Source: Liminaster sp964567855
Lineage (GTDB): Bacteria; Bacteroidota; Bacteroidia; Bacteroidales; UBA3663
DNA length: 19,183 bases
Assembly (NCBI GenBank): GCA_964567855.1
Contig: CAZMOE010000044.1
Span: 1-19,183 of the forward strand
Reading direction: 5' to 3'
The notes below the pieces were generated by a model. The model was not told the origin of the DNA. It did no database searches and saw only the letters and a list, made by a program, of their open reading frames with translations. The position numbers and the translations under genes are program-made. The number at the start of each line of letters is the position of its first letter. Within the stretch, counting starts at the first letter, position 1. Of the stretch, positions 1 through 8,526 are shown one piece after another.

Positions 1-2552
1 ATTCACAACTTTATCCACAAGAAAAGGTCTGGTTACACTTCGACAATACCGGCTATTTCCAAGGTGATACGATATGGTTCAAAGCCTACATCCGTTCGAC
101 ACGTCCGAATCACCCGATGGCCTTCAGCAGCGTGCTATATGTAGATCTCGTATCCCCGACGGGGCGTATCGTTCACTCCCGGAAACTAAAAATCGAGAAC
201 GGGGCATGTCACGGCGAAATTCCGCTTGTGCAGACAGCCGATACAACCGCCAAAAGTTTCAATCACCTCGTGGCAGGATTCTATGAGGTCAGAGCCTATA
301 CCCGCTATATGCTGAACTGGGGCACCGAGGCTATCTTTTCCCGCGTGTTTCCGGTATATGACCAACCGGCATTCCCAGGTGATTACCGCCTGCAGATGAC
401 CCCTTCGGAAGAGGCCCTTCCGCCAGTACGTCCGGCCGCGAAAGAACAAAAGAACCTGAATGTCTCTTTTTACCCGGAAGGCGGGAATGCCATTGTCGGA
501 ATTCCCTGCCGCATCGCATATCGCGTCACCGACGCATGGGGCAATCCAGTGGAAGCAGAAGGAGAATTCCAGACCCCTGACGGTATTACGCTACCTACCG
601 CCACTATCCACGATGGTATGGGAATGTTGCTCTACACTCCGTCAACAGAGCCGAATTCTCTTTCCAAGCTACAACTGCATCTTAAAAACACCCCCAAAGT
701 ACATCGGTCATTTTCCCTTCCGCCGGCCTTGCCCTCCGGATATGCGTTATCGGTCAACACCCGTCATCCGGACTATATCAACATACAGGTGCAAGCCTCA
801 GCAGATCTGGACACGCAAGTACTGGGGCTGTCGATCCAGCAAGAAGGAAATCTTTTCTATTATGACACGCTCCATATAAAGGGGGGCGGGGCTATTTTCC
901 GGAAGTTTCCCTGTGCCGTATTGCCTCAGGGCGTCTGTCAGGTAACTCTATTCGGCTCTGAGGGGATATTAGCCGACCGGCTTGTATTTATCTCACCCTC
1001 AAAAGCACTACACGATTCTTTGCAAATCGACTTCAGTCCGTCAACATTACAGACCGGACAACTCTGCCATCTGCGTCTGCAGACTTCGACACCCGACGGA
1101 AGCCCGATACCGGCCTCCCTCTCCGTTGCCATCCGTGACGCAGAAACCACCGGCTCACTTCCCGTCTGCGAAGATCCCCGCATAGAACAATTGCTTGCTT
1201 CTGAGGTCCGCGGCTATATTCACCGGCCGGAATATTATTTCGAAAGTTCCGATGCACACCATCGCCAGGCGCTCGATCTCCTGATGATGACCCAAGGCTG
1301 GCGAAAATATCAGTGGGCGGAAATGGCAGGGATCAACCCCAGGACTTTCAGCCAATATCTGGAGACCGGACTCATCCTGAACGGGCATGTCTTCAACCGC
1401 CGCGGGCGCACCCCGATCACCCACAGGAATATCCTCATTAAAATGTATAACCCGGAACGTACCCTCGTTCTCAATGGAAACTGTGAAAGCGATTCCATGG
1501 GTAATTTCAACTTCAAATTCGACAACTTTTACGGCAAATGGGAACTTTCCATTCATACAGACGAAGAGCGAAAGCGTCCCCGCGCACTGCAATATCGCAT
1601 CGACCGCCATCTGGCTCCGAAACTGAGGGCTTATGACGCTGCCGAATTAAAAATCCCCACCTCACGTACCGACACTGCCCGTCACGGCTCTCTTGACGAG
1701 GTCCAGACACTGGCGGAAGTGGAAATCAAAAAAAAGAAAAAGGAAAAAGAGGGCATCCATGTCGTTCTCGACGTAGATAAGGAAAATAACAAGCTGATGG
1801 ATCAGGGTACCGTCTGCACGGATATAGAAACCTTCCTGACGGAAATGGATCTGGGATTCAGCGTGCAAACCATCATCCCGGATATATTCACCGACAAGCC
1901 GGATTCATTCTCCTCTGAAACCATGAATGCCCCGTCACGACAGCAATGTACCCTTTGGGGCGATGATGCCGACCTCATCTGCATGAACCAAAAAGAAACA
2001 AGTTTCGTGTATAGCGATACCCGCCGACCCGGATGGCAATTAGAACTTCCTATTTCCGAAATCAAGCAGATAGAACTCTATGACAATGCCTTCATGAGGT
2101 CCCATCAGCAGGAAATAAACGAATTATACACAGATTCCCTGATAGAGCGCATGCTGGAAGAGGGCGAAAATATCGCCACATGGGAGCAGGTGGATTCTGT
2201 AAGGCGTTCTCTGACGACCCACAGAAGAGCATTGATCAAAATTATTGCCAAACCCAAGCAGGAACAGCGTTCCGCCCCGAAAAATTACAGGATCACGACC
2301 TTCGACGGTTATTACGTGCCCCAGACTTTTACCGCCAATTATGAACATTACCGCCCGGAAAACGAAGACTTCCGCCGGACTCTCTACTGGAATCCTTCCG
2401 TAGAAACCGACAGTCTCGGCCAGGCCGAAATCAGCTTCCGCCATAACAGCCAGCCGCACAACATCACGATCAATGCCGCCGGCCATCCTCAGACTCCGAC
2501 CGGCAACGGGAAACTGTCATTCCGCAGCATCACCGTTTCCCCTCAGAAGTAA
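1..2552 (+). CDS. Secreted MG2/alpha-2-macroglobulin-like protein with degenerate TonB-plug-like region (5' partial)
   Basis: The reading frame is open from the first base (first whole codon at 3) to TAA at 2550-2552, giving about 849 visible residues. The start and signal peptide lie outside the window. The first visible residues contain GDTIWFKAY, the usual opening of the MG2-type beta-sandwich in large Bacteroidota surface proteins. Further on are the family block MTQGWRKYQW, a carboxypeptidase-regulatory-like stretch (NGHVFNRRGRTPITHRN onward), a lysine-rich run followed by a poorly conserved plug-like segment, and the closing block FRRTLYWNPSVETDSLG with a final beta domain. Members are exported to the periplasm or surface; their biochemical role is unknown to me, and no catalytic motif is visible. 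The lysine run is encoded by an A8 tract at 1728-1735. The 3' end overlaps the convergent hydrolase gene by 36 bp. Family assignment is fairly sure; function is not. Confidence 0.85.
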   Translation, partial: SQLYPQEKVWLHFDNTGYFQGDTIWFKAYIRSTRPNHPMAFSSVLYVDLVSPTGRIVHSRKLKIENGACHGEIPLVQTADTTAKSFNHLVAGFYEVRAYTRYMLNWGTEAIFSRVFPVYDQPAFPGDYRLQMTPSEEALPPVRPAAKEQKNLNVSFYPEGGNAIVGIPCRIAYRVTDAWGNPVEAEGEFQTPDGITLPTATIHDGMGMLLYTPSTEPNSLSKLQLHLKNTPKVHRSFSLPPALPSGYALSVNTRHPDYINIQVQASADLDTQVLGLSIQQEGNLFYYDTLHIKGGGAIFRKFPCAVLPQGVCQVTLFGSEGILADRLVFISPSKALHDSLQIDFSPSTLQTGQLCHLRLQTSTPDGSPIPASLSVAIRDAETTGSLPVCEDPRIEQLLASEVRGYIHRPEYYFESSDAHHRQALDLLMMTQGWRKYQWAEMAGINPRTFSQYLETGLILNGHVFNRRGRTPITHRNILIKMYNPERTLVLNGNCESDSMGNFNFKFDNFYGKWELSIHTDEERKRPRALQYRIDRHLAPKLRAYDAAELKIPTSRTDTARHGSLDEVQTLAEVEIKKKKKEKEGIHVVLDVDKENNKLMDQGTVCTDIETFLTEMDLGFSVQTIIPDIFTDKPDSFSSETMNAPSRQQCTLWGDDADLICMNQKETSFVYSDTRRPGWQLELPISEIKQIELYDNAFMRSHQQEINELYTDSLIERMLEEGENIATWEQVDSVRRSLTTHRRALIKIIAKPKQEQRSAPKNYRITTFDGYYVPQTFTANYEHYRPENEDFRRTLYWNPSVETDSLGQAEISFRHNSQPHNITINAAGHPQTPTGNGKLSFRSITVSPQK

Positions 2553-3464
2553 GCCGGCATCGACCTCCTCCAAAAATTGCAATACCACAGAGTTAAAGAG
2601 ATCCGGGCGCTCCATGTTCATCATGTGTCCGGTCTCTTTCATAACCTCCCAACGGGCATTGGGAAGACATTTCATCATCCGCGGAGCCCGGACCTCATTT
2701 GCGTTCTCCTCCTGACCTGACAGGAATAGCGCCGGAATTTCCGGCCGGTTCCGCTCCAGCATCCGCCAGGCATCCCGCCCGGCAAAAACTCTCACCTCCT
2801 TGTGCAAAGCCTGCCAGCCGTCCCATTCGGAAATCATCTGCCACAACGGTTTCCGGATCACATCGGCACGTGCACCGGCCGAACGGAGCAATCCTTCGAA
2901 CCACCGTTCCTTATAAACCTCTATACCCTCGGCACGCACTGCCGCAATAACAGAATCACGCCGGATCTCTTCCTTTGGATCCACCGGCTCCGAAGGGCCG
3001 GGCGACATCCTGATGTTACCGTTCGCCATCACCGCCGAAAGCATCCGTTGCGGGCAAACACCCAGCATATCCGCCGTAATAAATCCTCCCATAGAAAGCC
3101 CGACAATATGTGCCTGCTTCAAATGGAGCGAATCCATCAAGGTCAGTAGGTCTTCCACGTGCGTGAACTGCCAAGTCTCGCTCTGTCGTGACGACCGCCC
3201 ATATCCACGGACGTCATACCTGATCACCCGATGCCGCTGCGCAAACGCCTGCCATTGTCCATCCCACATCCGACAGTCCAGACTATGGCCATGCACCAGC
3301 ACCACGGGTGTTCCTGCTCCCGCCTCTTCATAATAAAGACGGCCGCCGTTGACCGCAATATATCCGCTCCTGACCGTATCATCCTGCAAAGCAATCCCCC
3401 TGGAGGCACATCCGGCCAGACAGACCCATACGACCATCGATAATATAAAAAAACTATTTTTCAT
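2517..3464 (-). CDS. Alpha/beta-hydrolase fold lipoprotein
   Basis: This 315-aa protein has a lipoprotein signal peptide (MKNSFFILSMVVWVCLAGC, acylated Cys19), so it is probably anchored to a membrane facing the periplasm. The fold is clear: oxyanion-hole HGHS at 58-61, DVRGYGRS, nucleophile elbow GLSMGG with Ser124, and catalytic His280 in ETGH. At the usual acid position (G-x-x-D in many relatives) the sequence reads GQEE, so a glutamate such as Glu253 may replace aspartate. Substrate is not predictable; esterase, lactonase or peptidase are all possible. The ATG at 3464 is preferred over the in-frame codon at 3488 because it begins the signal peptide directly. Its 3' end overlaps the convergent MG2-type gene. 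No promoter matching the Bacteroidota consensus was found in the 62 nt between it and the tRNA terminator. Confidence 0.85.
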   Translation of the reverse strand: MKNSFFILSMVVWVCLAGCASRGIALQDDTVRSGYIAVNGGRLYYEEAGAGTPVVLVHGHSLDCRMWDGQWQAFAQRHRVIRYDVRGYGRSSRQSETWQFTHVEDLLTLMDSLHLKQAHIVGLSMGGFITADMLGVCPQRMLSAVMANGNIRMSPGPSEPVDPKEEIRRDSVIAAVRAEGIEVYKERWFEGLLRSAGARADVIRKPLWQMISEWDGWQALHKEVRVFAGRDAWRMLERNRPEIPALFLSGQEENANEVRAPRMMKCLPNARWEVMKETGHMMNMERPDLFNSVVLQFLEEVDAGLLLRGNGDAAE

Positions 3465-3519
3465 GCAATTTTTCTTTCTTGTAACCATCTCTTTCCGGAT
3501 TTTTCGAGTTTCTCATAAA

Positions 3520-3553
3520 TAAAAGAATCGCCGCAAGAATTCTTGCGGCGATT
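3520..3553 (-). terminator. Intrinsic terminator of tRNA-Gln
   Basis: A perfect 28-bp palindrome spans 3526-3553 (14-bp arms centred on GAATTC). Read on the minus strand it begins 4 nt after the tRNA CCA end and is followed by CTTTTATTTA, a U-rich tail. Placement directly after the tRNA makes it the likely tRNA terminator. It also separates the tRNA from the downstream hydrolase gene. Confidence 0.8.
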
Positions 3554-3557
3554 TCCA

Positions 3558-3631
3558 TGGTTGCCCTACCGAGATTCGAACTCAGGCATGCAGAACCAAA
3601 ATCTGTTGTGCTACCATTACACCATAGGGCA
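3558..3631 (-). tRNA. tRNA-Gln (anticodon TTG), CCA encoded
   Basis: Reading the minus strand from 3631: acceptor arm TGCCCTA pairs with TAGGGCA, the D arm contains AATGGTAG, the anticodon loop is TTTTGGT (anticodon TTG), the T arm is CTGAG-TTCGAAT-CTCGG, the discriminator base is A (3561), and CCA is genome-encoded at 3560-3558. The anticodon stem has an apparent A-C mismatch at its outer pair. It decodes CAA (and CAG by wobble). It has its own promoter and terminator, so it looks like a single-gene transcription unit. Confidence 0.95.
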
Positions 3632-3648
3632 ATCCTTTTTTGCGGGTG

Positions 3649-3680
3649 CAAATATAATCTTTTTCTGCAAATCCTCCAAA
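3649..3680 (-). promoter_or_regulatory. Bacteroidota-type promoter of tRNA-Gln
   Basis: On the minus strand a TTTG box (3680-3677) is followed after exactly 20 nt by TATATTTG (3656-3649), matching the Bacteroidota primary-sigma consensus TTTG-N19-21-TAnnTTTG. The tRNA begins 17 nt downstream of the -7 box, leaving room for a short 5' leader. Confidence 0.8.
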
Positions 3681-4056
3681 ACATTTGGATAAAATATTCA
3701 AAATCTTGAATAAAACGGAAAACAAGGCCATTACCGTTCTTCTCATTCGTCGGCGACCTACCGCCCGGCATGTCTAAACCAATCCGCAATTTTTTTCGCC
3801 CGGCCAAAAACAGTGAACCGAAAACATTTGCAACGAGCCGGATACCTACACCCTGATTCACGACGAAAAAAAATAAAAAAAAGGATCTGTTTTCTCACAA
3901 AATAATAAAAAAGAGATGATTTCATCCCCTTTTCATCAAGAGGATACCTGAAATAAAAAGAAATTCGATACCTTTACCCAGAGAAACCGCGGTACCCTGA
4001 TACCGTCGGCGAACAAAAACGGCAACAGACCGATTCACTCAAACCCTTACAATATC
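3681..4056. other. Intergenic region upstream of the nucleoside kinase
   Basis: No convincing gene lies here; the minus-strand open frame across it also runs through the tRNA. The region is AT-rich with long A and T runs (3847-3880). The 8-mer CGCCCGGC occurs twice (3762-3769 and 3797-3804). TACCTTTA at 3969-3976 resembles the -7 box TAnnTTTG and could drive the kinase gene, but no TTTG sits about 20 nt upstream, so this is only a weak candidate. A small dyad GATGA-TT-TCATC lies near 3916-3927. Confidence 0.4.
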
Positions 4057-5730
4057 ATGGAAACAAAGATTTATTGTACCAACAACAACAGCTACTACAA
4101 TGTCGTCAAAGGATCGACCCTAAAAAATCTGTACGACCGCCTTCCCCATAAACTGACTTACCCCTGTGTCGGCGCCAAGGCCAATGCCCGTACCGTCAGC
4201 CTCGACTATGAAATCTATACCCCCCAGGACATCACATTTCTGGACATCACCACAGCGGCCGGACACCGCATGTATGTACGCACCCTCTGCTTCGTGCTCT
4301 GCTGTGCCGTCAACGACATTGCACCGGACCTGAAAGTCCGCATCAAACACTCCTTTTCCCATAACTACTACGCCACCTTGCGGAAGGATGAGGAAGGAAC
4401 AGTTGCGATCCCGATCCCACAGGAACTCTGCCAGCGCATCCGTTACAGAATGCAGGAACTGATTAACGCCGACATCCCCTTTCACCGTATTACGGCCCAC
4501 GCACGCGAAGTAAGCGCCCTCTTCCGCAGCCGTGGATTCAATGACAAAGCCATGCTGATAGAAACCAGCGGCAAGTTATACGAAAGCTACTACGAGATGA
4601 ACAATTACGTAGACTTTTACTATAGTGCGCTGCTGACGTCGACGGGAGGACTGACCTTGTTCGACCTGATACCGTTCGAGCAAGGCCTGCTGCTGATCGT
4701 TCCCCAGCGTCAGGATCCGACGCAGCTGGAACCGGTCATCATGCAGCCCAAAATCATGGAAATCCTATCGGAAAACAGCCAATTCAATACTATGGCCGGA
4801 CTGCATAATGTCGGTTATCTGAACCATTCGATCGAAACCGGCCACATGGGAGATCTGATTCTGCTCAACGAGGCCCTTCAGGAGAAACGGCTGGCCGCTA
4901 TCGCCGAGCAGATTGCCGCACGCGACAATGTGAAAGTCGTCCTCATTGCCGGTCCGTCGTCATCGGGCAAAACAACCACCTCCCGCCGTCTTTCCATCGA
5001 GCTGTTGACATGTCTCAAGAGACCCCAATACCTGTCGCTTGACAACTGGTTCGTCAACCGCGAGGATACTCCGCTCGATGAATACGGAGAGAAAGATTAT
5101 GAATCGATCCATGCACTGGATCTGCCCCAGTTCAATCACGACCTGCAGGCCCTGATAGAGGGCCAGGAAATCCAACTGCCGACCTACAACTTCCAGACCG
5201 GCCGCCGGGAATACAACGGAAAGACCCTGCGGCTTTCGCCAAACACGTTGCTGGTCATCGAGGGAATCCACGCCCTCAATCCCATCCTGACAGAGAAGAT
5301 CGATGACGCCTGCAAGTTCCGTATCTACGCATCGGCGCTGACTACCATTTCGCTGGACGACCACAACTGGATACCGACGACCGACAACCGGCTGCTGCGC
5401 CGCATTATCCGGGACTATCAATACCGCGGCTGCTCGGCGGCAGACACGATCCGCAGGTGGGAAAGCGTCCGTCGCGGCGAGGAGAAATGGATATTCCCGT
5501 TTCAAGAGAATGCCGACGCTATTTTCAACACGGCCATGATCTATGAGCTGTCCGCCATCAAAGATAAGGCATCGACCGTACTGAGAGAGGTGCCCCACAA
5601 CTTGCCGGAAGCAAGTGAAGCACAGAGATTGCTGCATTTCCTCGATTATTTCAGGCCGATCTATGACCAGGAGATCCCCCGCACGTCGCTGCTACGGGAA
5701 TTTCTCGGAGGTTCGGTCTTTGAATTATGA
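4057..5730 (+). CDS. Nucleoside (uridine-type) kinase with N-terminal ThrRS-like TGS/editing-like region
   Basis: 557 aa. Residues 1 to about 70 look like a TGS domain. They are followed by a region like the second additional domain of threonyl-tRNA synthetase with the HxxxH signature HSFSH (His98, His102). The C-terminal half is a uridine kinase/phosphoribulokinase-type P-loop NTPase: Walker A GPSSSGKT at 299-306, then LSLDNWFVNREDTP with the substrate-site aspartate, and VIEGIHALNP with the second acidic motif. The likely reaction is NTP-dependent phosphorylation of a nucleoside, in the cytoplasm. The ATG at 4057 fits the beginning of the TGS domain. The same architecture is widespread in Bacteroidota and Firmicutes nucleoside kinases, so it is not a local fusion; whether the N-terminal part binds tRNA, or hydrolyses anything, is not known to me. 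The gene stands alone on its strand and ends before a shared hairpin. Confidence 0.9.
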   Translation: METKIYCTNNNSYYNVVKGSTLKNLYDRLPHKLTYPCVGAKANARTVSLDYEIYTPQDITFLDITTAAGHRMYVRTLCFVLCCAVNDIAPDLKVRIKHSFSHNYYATLRKDEEGTVAIPIPQELCQRIRYRMQELINADIPFHRITAHAREVSALFRSRGFNDKAMLIETSGKLYESYYEMNNYVDFYYSALLTSTGGLTLFDLIPFEQGLLLIVPQRQDPTQLEPVIMQPKIMEILSENSQFNTMAGLHNVGYLNHSIETGHMGDLILLNEALQEKRLAAIAEQIAARDNVKVVLIAGPSSSGKTTTSRRLSIELLTCLKRPQYLSLDNWFVNREDTPLDEYGEKDYESIHALDLPQFNHDLQALIEGQEIQLPTYNFQTGRREYNGKTLRLSPNTLLVIEGIHALNPILTEKIDDACKFRIYASALTTISLDDHNWIPTTDNRLLRRIIRDYQYRGCSAADTIRRWESVRRGEEKWIFPFQENADAIFNTAMIYELSAIKDKASTVLREVPHNLPEASEAQRLLHFLDYFRPIYDQEIPRTSLLREFLGGSVFEL

Positions 5731-5751
5731 CGGGAAGCATCTCCCAACAAA

Positions 5752-5788
5752 TAAGCGGCGGTTCCCTTTTTCAGGGAACCGCCGCTTA
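5752..5788. terminator. Bidirectional terminator-like hairpin between convergent genes
   Basis: A perfect 16-bp stem (5752-5767 with 5773-5788) and a TTTTC loop lie 21 nt after the kinase stop and 25 nt beyond the stop of the opposing lipoprotein gene. Neither side has a long U tract (minus side reads ATTTGTTG), so termination is inferred mainly from position and stem strength. Confidence 0.7.
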
Positions 5789-5813
5789 GACTATTGTCGG
5801 CCGTCGCCGCATC

Positions 5814-6815
<1,002 letters not shown>

Positions 6816-6837
6816 ATTTCTTTTAATTAATTGTGGG

Positions 6838-6869
6838 CAAAGGTAGTACAAAAACCGGGAAGCGGCAAA
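6838..6869 (-). promoter_or_regulatory. Bacteroidota-type promoter of the SUMF1-like lipoprotein gene
   Basis: On the minus strand, TTTG (6869-6866), then exactly 20 nt, then TACCTTTG (6845-6838): a full match to TTTG-N20-TAnnTTTG. The ATG at 6815 follows 22 nt after the -7 box behind an A-rich leader (TTAATTAAAAGAAAT), typical of the phylum. It lies in the 63-nt gap after the DUF2156/GNAT gene, so the lipoprotein gene can be expressed on its own. Confidence 0.8.
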
Positions 6870-6878
6870 GGAATTGAG

Positions 6879-8306
6879 TTAAAATGTACTTTCATCCAGC
6901 ACAAGCTGCGCTTCGCCCCCCGCCTCCACCCGGTTTCCGAGCGGCAGAAGCATGAGCGGCAGGGGGCATCCCGTCTGTCCGCCATCATGCAGAAAACGGA
7001 AAGTCCCGTTGTGAAGCAATACACTTCGCGGAGCCTCACGGAATCCGAAACTCCGATAGTAATCGCAAAGCCACGGCTCGGCGGGCCACAGCACTGCCTC
7101 ATCATATCCTTCGGCCTGCAAATGCAGAGTCATCCGTTCCAGCAGACGCCTCATCAGTCCACGATTACGATATGCCGGGTGCGTGGCGACAGCATAAACA
7201 TAGACCGATTTCAGCGTCGGCCGCAACCGGTCATGCAACGGCAACAGATATAAGGCGGCCACCGGCGCCCCATCCATCGCCGTAAACAATACACGTTCCC
7301 GCTTATAACAGGTTGTGAAGAATTGTTCCAGGAAAGCATCCTCATCGTGAAAGACCACTTTCCAAAGCGTCTGCAAACGCTCCTTCAGCTCCTTGTCGCT
7401 CCACTCCGTTTTCCTGACAGCCATCCACTTGTTCAGCAAAATCGCCGGATGATAGGAGAGCTTGGCCCGGCGCAAGCCTTCAAGCCCCATATCCTCCTCG
7501 CGGTTGACATACACATACTGTTCAGGCAAACTGCCGGCAAAGCATTTGTTGATCATCGTATAAGCACCCTCATAACCGACATCGGCCTTTTCGACATGCA
7601 CTACGAAAGTGTCCGCCGTCACCGGGCTGCCATAGGTAAAGGCGATGAGGTTACCATCCGCCAGAAGGACACCTCCCGACAACTCCAGTTCGGCGTAATG
7701 GGCGAATGCATACTGGACAGCCTGATACTCATCGGCAGCCGAGCCGGCGGCGGGCTGCTCCCGCATCCACTTCTGCATCAGCGAAAGACAGGCGGGGAAA
7801 AATCCGGCGGACAATGTGCGGTATTCATAACCGGGGTAAAGACGGAGAAACCTGTTGATGTGATTCCGCTTCGGTTGCAAGGCCTTGCCACTTAAAGCGG
7901 CCAAAGATGCGCGATCATAGATATAGTCGCACAGGTCACGGTCAACGGAAAAATGAAAACCGGCCCGGGGATAAAGCCTCTCCAACTCCTGTTTCATCGC
8001 ATCGCTGACGCCACACAGGCACAAATCCTCACCATGAGCGGCAGCATCGGCACTTAGCTGAGTAATAATGGTCTCCAGATTTCCCCGACCGACAGGAGCC
8101 ATATAGGCAAGCCTCCTTTTCACCCCGAAGCGAAACCTCAGAAGCAGATAACCGGAAGATTCGGCATATTCCGTAGCATACAAAAACTGCCAGCAGAATA
8201 AATTAGGAACCGCATAATCGCAATTCCGTATCCCGGAGGCCGATGTATAAGATCTGAGAAGACTAAAAACAGCCAGGTCAATAGGTCGAAAATCTATTTG
8301 TTTCAT
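6879..8306 (-). CDS. DUF2156 (LPG-synthase-C-like) plus GNAT acetyltransferase-like protein
   Basis: 475 aa. The N-terminal part, to about residue 290, resembles DUF2156, the acyltransferase-like domain of phosphatidylglycerol lysyltransferases: opening QIDFRPIDLAVFSLLRSYT, the FCWQFLYATEY block, and VNREEDMGLEGLRRAKLSYHP, where the last block is characteristic. The C-terminal part, from about 320, is a GNAT N-acetyltransferase with the acetyl-CoA loop motif YAVATHPAYRNRGLMRRLL near residue 380 and the closing YYRSFGFRE. There is no membrane segment, so it is probably cytoplasmic. It may transfer an aminoacyl or acetyl group; the substrate is unknown. The ATG at 8306 is chosen; the in-frame codon at 8318 is TTG. 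An A/T-rich sequence with a TATTTTTG element lies directly upstream, but too near the ATG to be a convincing promoter. Confidence 0.85.
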   Translation of the reverse strand: MKQIDFRPIDLAVFSLLRSYTSASGIRNCDYAVPNLFCWQFLYATEYAESSGYLLLRFRFGVKRRLAYMAPVGRGNLETIITQLSADAAAHGEDLCLCGVSDAMKQELERLYPRAGFHFSVDRDLCDYIYDRASLAALSGKALQPKRNHINRFLRLYPGYEYRTLSAGFFPACLSLMQKWMREQPAAGSAADEYQAVQYAFAHYAELELSGGVLLADGNLIAFTYGSPVTADTFVVHVEKADVGYEGAYTMINKCFAGSLPEQYVYVNREEDMGLEGLRRAKLSYHPAILLNKWMAVRKTEWSDKELKERLQTLWKVVFHDEDAFLEQFFTTCYKRERVLFTAMDGAPVAALYLLPLHDRLRPTLKSVYVYAVATHPAYRNRGLMRRLLERMTLHLQAEGYDEAVLWPAEPWLCDYYRSFGFREAPRSVLLHNGTFRFLHDGGQTGCPLPLMLLPLGNRVEAGGEAQLVLDESTF

Positions 8307-8526
8307 AACGAGCGGCAAAAATACGAATATTTCAGATATATTTATACATAAACAGTTCTATTCTGCGGACGAAATCCCGCCGGCGACAGAAATATCAGCG
8401 AGATCTGTCATATCCGGAATCCGGTTATCTCCCCAAGATCCGCAGAGGCAGATTCTTTTCCCGGCGGAAATACCCGGGCTTAAAGAACAGCCCGCACTTA
8501 TAAAATATAAAAAAGCAGACAGAGGT

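Noticed and set aside
3454..3861. Minus-strand open frame across the tRNA
   Set aside because: It runs through the complete tRNA-Gln gene, its promoter and its terminator, and has no recognisable protein motif.
4960..5637. Minus-strand open frame of 225 codons
   Set aside because: It lies wholly opposite the kinase domain, including the P-loop, whose conservation explains the frame.
8307..8330. TATTTTTG as a promoter for the DUF2156/GNAT gene
   Set aside because: It would leave only a few nucleotides before the ATG at 8306, and there is no TTTG about 20 nt upstream.
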